From the NCBI GenBank assembly GCA_021234155.1, contig JAJEKV010000670.1, positions 57,417 to 121,416 on the forward strand: a stretch of 64,000 nt of DNA, read 5' to 3'. The position numbers and the translations under genes were made by a program. This DNA comes from Isoetes taiwanensis (taxonomy: Eukaryota; Streptophyta; Lycopodiopsida; Isoetales; Isoetaceae). The notes below the pieces were generated by a model that was given only the letters and a program-made list of their open reading frames with translations, had not been told where the DNA came from and searched no databases. Shown one piece after another: positions 56,523 through 64,000 of the stretch (the first letter of the stretch is position 1; each line of letters opens with the position of its first letter).

Positions 56523-59149
56523 ATGGAGGAGGAAGAACTGGAGCAAAGCCTGCTTGAGAAGATACCGACGGAACAGCCTGTTTGGTGGCGATGGCCGGCG
56601 GAGCAAGTGTTCCAAGAAGTCGGTCAGCAGTGTTATCTTGCAGGTCCGATGATGGCTGTCAATGTTTTTTTGTACGCAGTTCTGATCATATCTCTGGCTT
56701 TTGTTGGTCATCTTGGAACAAATGACGAGTTTGCTGCTGCTTCTTTGGCCGTGTCTATGTCTAACGTTTTGGGATTCCATGTCATGGTTAGCTTTCTCGC
56801 CTTTTTTTTCCCCTTAAACCGTCTTCCAGCATTTCTCAATGATTAACTATATGCTGTTGGCCATTGTCATGGACGCCAAAGAAAAAATGAAAATTTTGAA
56901 CATGCTGGTACCCCCATATATCTAGCAAAACAGAGAGAACGCACTAGTGGTTTACGAAATTCTAGCTGCTGCGCTAAATCAGATCTATCCAGTAGAACAA
57001 CGAGAATGTGTAGAACCAAATAGGAAGTTTCAAAGTCGTTCTAATGTGTTGTAACATGTAATTATCATTCATATATTCTATGTCACTCAAATGGTAATGC
57101 CATCCAAAAGGGTGAACATTGTGTATCGCTAGAAAATAAAAGAATGTGATTAGAAGACTTAGAGAGTCACAATAACGGTGACTTTCATCTTATCATCTTA
57201 TCAGGACCACCTTCATCTTCCTACAACTAAAGCCACCTTCCTACGTCCAAATCCCAATGAAGTTACAGCATAATGAAAGGTTCTACGAGACAAAAAGAAT
57301 CTAAATGGGAGGCTATAATTAGAAAAATATACGTAACATTGTCTTCGTTTTAGACCAACATAAAATTGAACTCCCTTTGCTTTAATTTTGTGGCATACTA
57401 GTGTACAAGTATAACATGATCTTGATACAAGTACTTGCACTGGGAGAGTGGGATATGTTCATCTAAATTACAACCTCCATTCTACAGTTGTTATACATTT
57501 TTATCAGGAAATGTCCTACCATTATATTCCTACTAATTTTACTATCTTCTTACAAACAGCTAGGCATGGGAAGTGCATTAGAGACTGTTTGTGGCCAAGC
57601 ATTTGGTGCTGGAGAATTCTGTGTCCTGGGAATCCAGTTACAAAGAGCAACATTGGTCATGCTCGTCACGTGCATACCTCTGACATGCTTGTTCATTTGG
57701 ATGGGGCCACTTCTTATACTCCTTGGCCAAGATGTTGGTCTATCAAACAATGCCAATGAATATGCCTTATGGTTGATTCCAGGACTCTATGCCATGGCTC
57801 TTTTACAGCCATTCATGAGATTTTTATTGGCCCAAGGTTTGGTGATGCCCATGTGTGTTATTTCAGTGTTCATATCTATCCTTCATGTCTTATTATGCTG
57901 GATGTTTATGGTCAAACTCAATATTGGATTTTGTGGGGCAGCTTTGGCAATTAGCGCCACGTTTTGGATAAATTACATACTTTTGGTGGGTTTTGTTGCT
58001 TATAGTAGAGCATGTAGCGAAACATGGAAAGGTTTTTCAAGGCAAGCATTATCCAGTATGCTACCTTTTCTTCAGCTATCATTAAGTTCAGCTGCTATGG
58101 TTTGGTAAGCTATTGTGAGCATCTTCAGTTTCTCCTTTTATCTTTCTGCAACGTTATTAACCATTCTCTTGGTTTTTGAAGTCTAGAATATTGGAGTTTT
58201 GAAATTTTGATACTGCTATCGGGTCTGCTACCAAACCCAGATCTGCAACTATCTGCATCTTCTATTTGGTGTGTATTCATGCTATATTCATGTGTCAGTT
58301 CGAAGCTACTGATATAAAGGATCTCACTAACATGGCATATGATATAGCATACAAACGATTACCTTGAATTATATGGTGCCCTCAGGACTTTCTGCAGCTG
58401 CAAGGTGATATTGTCTGCCCTAGCAGGATAGTATGTATAATAAAGTAGTTAAAACTTTACCATATTTTAATTTGCAGCACAAGAGTATCAATAGGACTAG
58501 GGGGTTCCAGAGCTGATTCCACCCTCTTAGCAATAGTTATTGCTGTCGGAACTTCAATTCTACAAGCAAGTACATTCTCCATTGCGTTGCTACTAGCGTC
58601 TGGAGTATGGCCTTCCTTATTTAGCAAGGATGCTGAAGTGGTTCACTATACTAGTACTTTGCTACCTCTCATAGCATTTCAAAACTTCCTTGATAGCATA
58701 CAGGGTGTTCTTTCTGGTAAGCATATCTTTATAATTTTTTCAACCGAAAATGTCAACCTGAACTTTAGTCATAAAAGGAAATGGAGTTCATAGTGATAAA
58801 AGAATGTTCGATAACGAGATATACTAGATGCTTTTGTTCTCCTTTTCTTGTATCCTTTAACATAAAATGTTGCTTGGTAAATAGTAAACGTCGTCTATAA
58901 AGTCTCAATCTATAAAGCATCTGTCTTACCGTTTTAGCTTTGTATAATCAGAGTAATGGACTTCAAAATTAATATCTAATGCTTAGAGTTAAACGTTTAA
59001 GCTTATATGTCCATGCATGCGCTTTCACAGGAATATGTAGGGGATTTGGGCTCCAACATTATGGGGCCATCATTAACTTGGGCGGCTTTTATTGTATTGG
59101 AATACCATGTGTAATACTCTTTACCTTCGTGCTTCGAACTGGTGCAAAG
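56523..59149 (+). CDS. MATE family efflux transporter, last exon not found
   Basis: Exons 56523-56786, 57560-58104, 58182-58268, 58348-58404, 58478-58716 and 59031-59149 join in frame (1,311 nt, 437 codons), all with GT-AG introns. Family features: acidic N-terminus MEEEELEQSLLEK, first helix region AVNVFLYAVLIISLAFVGHL, the hallmark LGMGSALETVCGQAFGAG, LLPNPDLQLSASSI, MVPSGLSAAASTRVSIGLGG, and QGVLSGICRGFGLQHYGAII. Several hydrophobic segments fit 11 of the usual 12 helices. Plant MATE/DTX proteins export organic cations, flavonoids or xenobiotics in exchange for protons. The usual final exon (about 45-60 residues, starting GLW-like) was not recognised after 59,149, so the gene is 3'-incomplete or its end has diverged. 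The first Met is preceded by no other in-frame Met and suits the family start. A minisatellite sits just upstream. Confidence 0.88.
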
Positions 59150-60058
59150 GTAACCAACTACTCTCTCACTTCAATCCACCCCTTTTCTTTCCCCTCCTTT
59201 AATGTTTATTACGAGATGGGGTCATAGTACATGGGACTTCTTTGCCAAAGAGTAACGGGTAATCTTATAGTACATAAGGAATTCTTATCTGTCACAGTAG
59301 GGACCATACTAACGTAGGAACTATAGTGCATTACCATAAGAAGATGAAGATCTGGGAGGAACTGTTAAAAGACCTTGTACAATTGGAACACGAATGCTTT
59401 TGCCGAATGTACGTTATAACATCCTAAGCAATCATAATTTCTAATATAACGTCCATGTGCTCTAGTATTTCTCATAATAGGCATACACAAGAAAATACAA
59501 CAGGAGTGATCTATGGGAACATCTATGAACTAGTGAAAGCTATACTACATTATCCGTATAAAAAAGCCCCAATGCTTGAATAAGAAAAGCTATGCTGCAT
59601 TATGAAGTTGGTGTGCTTGTTGGCTAGAGTAAGCAGTTTCATGGCAATTAGAGCTAAATAGTGATTCATTCATTCAATTCCCGTTCTGAAAATTGAACTT
59701 CCATGATCACATTACATCCCTTTATGTGTCACAACCTCTCTTGCACCAAGACTATCTACTTCGAGCATGAGTAACGAACACTTCCATATGATAGACTTTG
59801 TAAGCGATGGATTGCTCCTCAAAGAGCTTGTGAAGGCAAGGGGAAAATTTAGCTTTTAATAATAGGTTTGTTTTGATGTAACCTGGTGAGTCAGTTATTA
59901 TTAATCTTGTTATGAAAATTGTGTAACAATTAGATTCACGATAGTTATTATCCACACGGCATAATGTACGCACAATGAATTGCTCAAAAACAATAAATTT
60001 ACAATGAAATTAATAAGATGAAGCCACTTGGGACTTGTTTTTGTCCACTGGACGGAAT
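59150..60058. other. Downstream of MATE, no recognised exon
   Basis: I searched here for the missing MATE C-terminal exon and did not find a convincing one. No other feature was seen. Confidence 0.4.
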
Positions 60059-60066
60059 CTCTTGAA

Positions 60067-61083
60067 CAAGCCTTAAAATTGAATGGTGGTATCTCCGTTT
60101 TTTTTAAGGGCAACTTTTAGAGTTGCCATTCATGTTGAATGGCAATTTGGACAAGATGCCGTTCTTTTGAAGGTTAAATTTTTTCTTGGCCATTCATTAA
60201 AGTTGCAGCACATCTTCGATATAAAAAGAAAAACACTTCATCATATATAATTCATACATAAAGCTTAAAGGCCTTCCTATTATGATTCAAAGTAATTAGC
60301 GCAAAGTTTACAATTGCACCATGCGGCGTTGCTTATGATCCATCCAATTAGCATAGATCATCTTATAGTCTGCATCTGACACATTAGGCGATGATAACGA
60401 TAAGAACATCAACATTTCAAGAGTTTTCAGATTCAAAGATTCTCGATCATCATCCTTTGTCAAGTTTTGCCTTCGGAATCCATGTTCACATTCTACAGAA
60501 GATGCTGGAAGAACTATAATTGCTTGCTCGGAATCAGTTAATCCGATCCGAGTTTGGGCGATCTGTTTTGAGTTTACAATGCGATTTTTTGGCCGATTCT
60601 TCAGAGTTACATCATTAATCTGGACTCTGGGATAGATTTCGGAGGCCTGAGGCTGACTGAAGATTTTGGAACTCTGGCCGAAGAGTAGAACCGGAGCAGG
60701 ATCGTCCAGCAGCGACAATTGGGAAAAAGCGGCAAGACTAGAAATTCGCTCGTCAACAATTTTTTCAAGATTTCTTTTTTTTTTTTTAAATGTTTAATGT
60801 TGGTGTATTAATTTCGTAGTATCTCATTAATAATAAATTAGTAATGGTATTTTGTTCCAATTGGGGTGGGGAAATACATGAATAATAGAAAATATATATA
60901 CTAGAAAATAATTTTTTTTTAACCTTGCCATTCAATTAAAGGGTGACATTTGCCAAAGCCGTTCAAGTTGAATGGCATTTTTTTCCTCTTGCCCTTCATT
61001 TACATGGCCAAAAAAAAAACCACCGTTCTTTGAAGGGCCAAAGGCCTCTTGAATGGCATTGCAATGTTCAAATTTAAGGCCTG
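60067..61083 (-). mobile_element. hAT transposon relic, 1,017 bp, with 8-bp target-site duplication
   Basis: CTCTTGAA flanks both sides (60,059-60,066 and 61,084-61,091). The left end reads CAAGCCTTAAAATTGAA and the inverted right end CAGGCCTTAAATTTGAA (15 of 17 identical). An 8-bp duplication and CARG-type ends are hAT hallmarks. Copies of a GCCATTCAA-like motif occur in both orientations near each end, as expected for subterminal binding sites. It carries only the C-terminal part of a transposase. Confidence 0.9.
60308..60718 (-). pseudogene. hAT transposase C-terminal dimerization domain
   Basis: The 136-residue minus frame contains LPASSVECEHGFRRQNLTKD and SLNLKTLEMLMFLSLSS, the conserved core of the hAT C-terminal dimerization domain (S.VECER.FS..N.IK....L...TLE.L). 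The catalytic and zinc-finger regions are absent, so this is an internally deleted element. The first half of the frame (MSLLDDPAPVLLFGQ..) is not recognised. It lies wholly between the hAT ends. Confidence 0.75.
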
Positions 61084-61091
61084 CTCTTGAA

Positions 61092-62458
61092 CCGTTGATG
61101 ACACTCATTTATTTGCGATAATCCTAAAGGAATGTACCCATACGGATATTTGTCCATAGTGAGCCCAAAGTTTAATTTTAAGATCCATTGGGACAAACTT
61201 GCATGTGGTATGTAATAGCAAGATTTGTCCATAGTTAAGTCTAGGGTTTAATCTTAAGATTGAATCGAATGGTTTTCATTATAGACCATAGTTTCCACGT
61301 TTCTACTAATGAGAAAGATTAAAAGAACCGATTTGAAAACTAGTTTCTTGGCTAAGCTTTTAACGTTTAAGAGATTTTGTTCTTTGGGTTTGGCTTGGAT
61401 TGGATTTAGTCCCTCATTTACCCTTTGCTTGTACTAGTTATTACATTTCCTTATGATCAAATATGTATCTTGTAGAAAAGATTGAATAAACCTAGAGTTT
61501 TTAAGTACCTATAATAAACATGTTTCACGTAATTTGGAAGGCAATAATTATCAAAAAGTTTTTTTCTTGTTTTTTTTTGTGTTATATAGAATAAAAGGTA
61601 TTAAATACAATGTTTCCAAGACTAATTAAAGGATTAATTTCAGAGAGAACTAACACAGAGCGGAGAGGAGAGATACAGAAAGTAGAGGAGAGGAGAGAGA
61701 GAATTAACATAGAGAGGAGAGGAGAGATACAGAAACTAGAGGAGAGGAGAGAGGACTGGTACATGCAGAAAGGAGAAGAGAGAGGACCATTGCATGCAGT
61801 AGTAACATCAACATCTTCATCCTCAGCATCTGCATCCTCTATAAGCTGAAACTTATATGGTTGAGTAGCAAAAGAAGTATAAGATAGATATCATAGATAA
61901 AGAAACATGATTCTCAAAACTTTTCTGTTGAACTGCAGAGCGAAGCGCCGCATTCTCGGGGTCTAAAAACAACCTAAACTAACTAATGCTGGCTAGACTT
62001 AGCACAAGCTTGAACCGCTAAACTCCTCCCCTAAAGCCAGGTACAAAATATAGAAGCATCGCGCAAAATATAAATCCTCTAGCTTGGCAATGTCCATCGA
62101 AAGGGAAAGGGACACCCTATTGAGGGCGTCTTTTCACTTCCATTATCCCATAAGAAGCCTTACATCCTTAATAAAAATATGCAGAGGCATCATATGACAA
62201 CGGAACAATCACCATCAATTCAACATGTACACAAATTTTGAAGTGGAAAAAGGACCATCAAGCTGCCACAGCCACTGCAAGAAATCCCACTACATAATAG
62301 ATAAAAAGACATTGAATAAAGAATAGCGTGCCTCCTATTCTTGAAGCTGCCAGTGTTGCTTGCTCCCTGCCTGTAAATCTTGGCATTTCTTAGTGCAATT
62401 CGATTCACCATAAACTTAGTCCAAAAGAAAGAAGACATAACTAGTGGCTAGTGTGTAT
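61092..62458. other. Intergenic with purine-rich tandem repeat
   Basis: At 61,650-61,760, GGAGAGGAGAGATACAGAAA followed by TAGAGGAGAGGAGAGAG occurs twice with a period of about 57 bp. Nothing else was recognised. Confidence 0.5.
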
Positions 62459-62590
62459 AGATGAACAAAAGAGGGAGCTTACATCATTAGGTTTAAAAAA
62501 TGATCAGCTTGAAGCTGGTTAGATGAACAAAAGAGGGAAGGAGCTTATATCATTAGGTTTCAAAAGTGATCAGCCTGAAGCTGGTTAGAC
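62459..62590 (+). repeat. About 65-bp tandem duplication
   Basis: GATGAACAAAAGAGGGA, then GCTTAYATCATTAGGTTT and TGATCAGCYTGAAGCTGGTTAGA, appear twice (62,459 and 62,522). The second copy has a 4-bp insertion. Noncoding. Confidence 0.85.
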
Positions 62591-62897
62591 TTCGAAGAAG
62601 CCCAATTTCCAAACCACTCTCTAAAGCCCAGTGTAAGATATAAAAGGGTCATTCCACAGAGATCACTAGCTGTAATCCATCTTGTTTCACCGATACAACG
62701 TTTGTGAAGCCCTTAGAGTTAAAATAACAATTTAAAAAAAGAGAACTGAGATACCATATCCTTTGCCACCACATATTCTGATACTTTCTCTAGTAAGAAA
62801 GAGCGAAATCAAGGAGAACACATATTGCCAGGCTTGCTGTGTGCTCCATACACAGAGAGGAGTTTGTTTAAGCACATTTATAATTAAACTTGTAAAC

Positions 62898-63716
62898 CAA
62901 GGCCCTTTTTCCACTGTAGTCTTATCTCTAAAAGTCACATATTTTATCCAATGATGTTTAGCCACATATTGTCTTAAAAGTAAATCACTTTTCCACTATA
63001 AAAATAGGACATGTCTTATTTAGGTTTGGAATAGGTTTGAATACCAAATGGAGTCTTATTTTATTCAAGGGATTTTTCCAAAACCAGAAAAATAAGACAC
63101 TTAGAAATTTTTTCAAAGAGTTACTATATTCACAAAATATGGCTGTCATATACCATATAAGACACCATTTGTGACTCCAAGGCTAAAATGAGACACACAA
63201 ATCTAAACTTGTTTTTCCACTACATGGTAGTCATAAAATATGACACCACTAAAATGCTAGTGGAAAAGCATAAGACACGTCTTATTTTTATATATTCAAG
63301 TAAGACTAGGTGTCTAGGTGTATTTTACATATTTTGGCCGGGGAAATCAATGTCTAATAAAAATAAGACTCCATTTGGTATCCAAACCTATTCCGAACCT
63401 AAATAAGACATGTCTTATTTTTATAGTGGAAAAGTAATTTACTTTAAAGACAATAGGTGGCCAAATATCATTGGATAAAATATGTGACTTTTAGAGATAA
63501 GACTACCGTGGAAAAAGGGCCTTAGTCTTATTTGAATATATAACTAAAAATAAGACGTGTCTTATTTTTTCATGCTTTTCCACTAGTATTTTAGTATTTT
63601 ATGACTACCATGCAGTGGAAAAGTAAGTTTAAATTTGTGTGTCTCATTTTGAGCCCTAGAGTCACAAATGGTGTCGTATATTGTATATGACAGCCATATT
63701 TTACGACTAGTGTGGA
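62898..63716. mobile_element. MITE-like nested inverted repeats (A-B-A'-B')
   Basis: Segment A (62,898-63,055) is inverted at A' (63,370-63,527), and segment B (63,120-63,305) is inverted at B' (63,530-63,715). A begins AAGGCCCTTTTTCCAC, and A' ends with its inverse GTGGAAAAAGGGCCTT; B' ends GTGTGGAAAAGGGGC. Since the inverse of A plus B' is B plus A', the simplest reading is one copy of a ~350-bp MITE (A+B') with a second copy inserted inverted in its middle. The palindrome AATAAGACRYGTCTTATT recurs in both halves. No coding sequence and no certain target-site duplication were seen. Confidence 0.75.
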
Positions 63717-64000
63717 AAAGGGGCAAACTCCCTGGTCGACATAGATGTATTAAGACTACCTACTCTTACTAGAGCAGGTCAAAACGGCCCATTACAAGGA
63801 GCACATCAACCCCGCGTTGGCCCGGGGCCCACAGCTCTACCTGCGTTCCCGGCTACCCTGAAAAAGTCCGAACTTCATTGCCTCCATTCGCCGCAGTGCC
63901 CACCATCTCCGCATCGAGGCGGGCGGGGTGGATTGGGGAACCCGCCGGGGCCGACGGACTACGTGATCAGCGCCAAGCGGGTGCCATGGAGGATGATTCT
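63717..64000. other. GC-rich end of window, unassigned
   Basis: From about 63,780 the sequence becomes strongly GC-rich, like the LINE A and LINE C bodies, and may be the start of another such element running out of the window. No motif was recognised. Confidence 0.3.

Noticed and set aside
59625-59700. Possible tRNA-like sequence
   Set aside because: Weak box matches and no stems.

Overview
This is a land-plant nuclear window, probably from a large, transposon-rich genome such as a fern; the fern guess rests only on low gene density, long decayed introns and LINE/Helitron abundance, and no diagnostic gene was seen. Only two genes look intact over most of their length: the four-exon cytosolic ribosomal protein eL34 gene (12,114-12,788, +) and a six-exon MATE efflux-transporter gene (56,523-59,149, +) whose last exon I could not find. 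A short LEA-like gene (48,409-48,783) is probably disabled.

Region by region: 1-2,900 holds a dimeric hairpin-rich repeat, a Helitron 3' end and a pyrimidine-rich tract. 3,181-9,860 is a decayed SULTR4-type sulfate transporter gene; one intron is split by a complete-looking 3.5-kb Helitron carrying a PPR pseudogene, and another contains a LINE 3' end. eL34 follows, with a telo-box/site II promoter. 13.5-16.4 kb is repeats and a retroposed insert with an 11-bp target-site duplication. 16.4-21.5 kb is a GC-rich minus-strand LINE, followed by two tandem-repeat blocks (21.5-23.6 kb). 24.6-27.1 kb is a second minus-strand LINE. 28.2-32.2 kb is a probable Helitron with a duplicated exon-like block. 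32.3-36.3 kb holds a Ty3/gypsy RT fragment, a UDP-rhamnose synthase (NRS/ER-like) pseudogene and an ankyrin-repeat pseudogene. 38.7-40.0 kb is the 3' part of a Ty1/copia element with its 3' LTR. 40.5-41.6 kb is a LINE 3' end. 41.87-48.18 kb is bounded by inverted repeats rich in one 12-mer and looks like a large foldback element. 49.7-50.6 kb repeats the hairpin-rich unit of 1-660 in the opposite orientation. 51.2-55.3 kb is a second complete-looking Helitron (minus) with a LINE nested in it. 60.06-61.09 kb is a short hAT relic with 8-bp target-site duplications, and 62.9-63.7 kb is a MITE-like A-B-A'-B' inverted-repeat structure.

The genes do not form a pathway. The strongest new material is in the mobile elements: (1) a nonautonomous Helitron family defined here at both ends; (2) a LINE group whose copies share a 3' hairpin and a GTGGACGTTAA-type end yet finish in different simple repeats; (3) a repeat unit made of stacked palindromes present as dimers at two loci; (4) the 6.3-kb foldback candidate. 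All coordinates and motifs were read by eye; no alignment, folding or database search was run.
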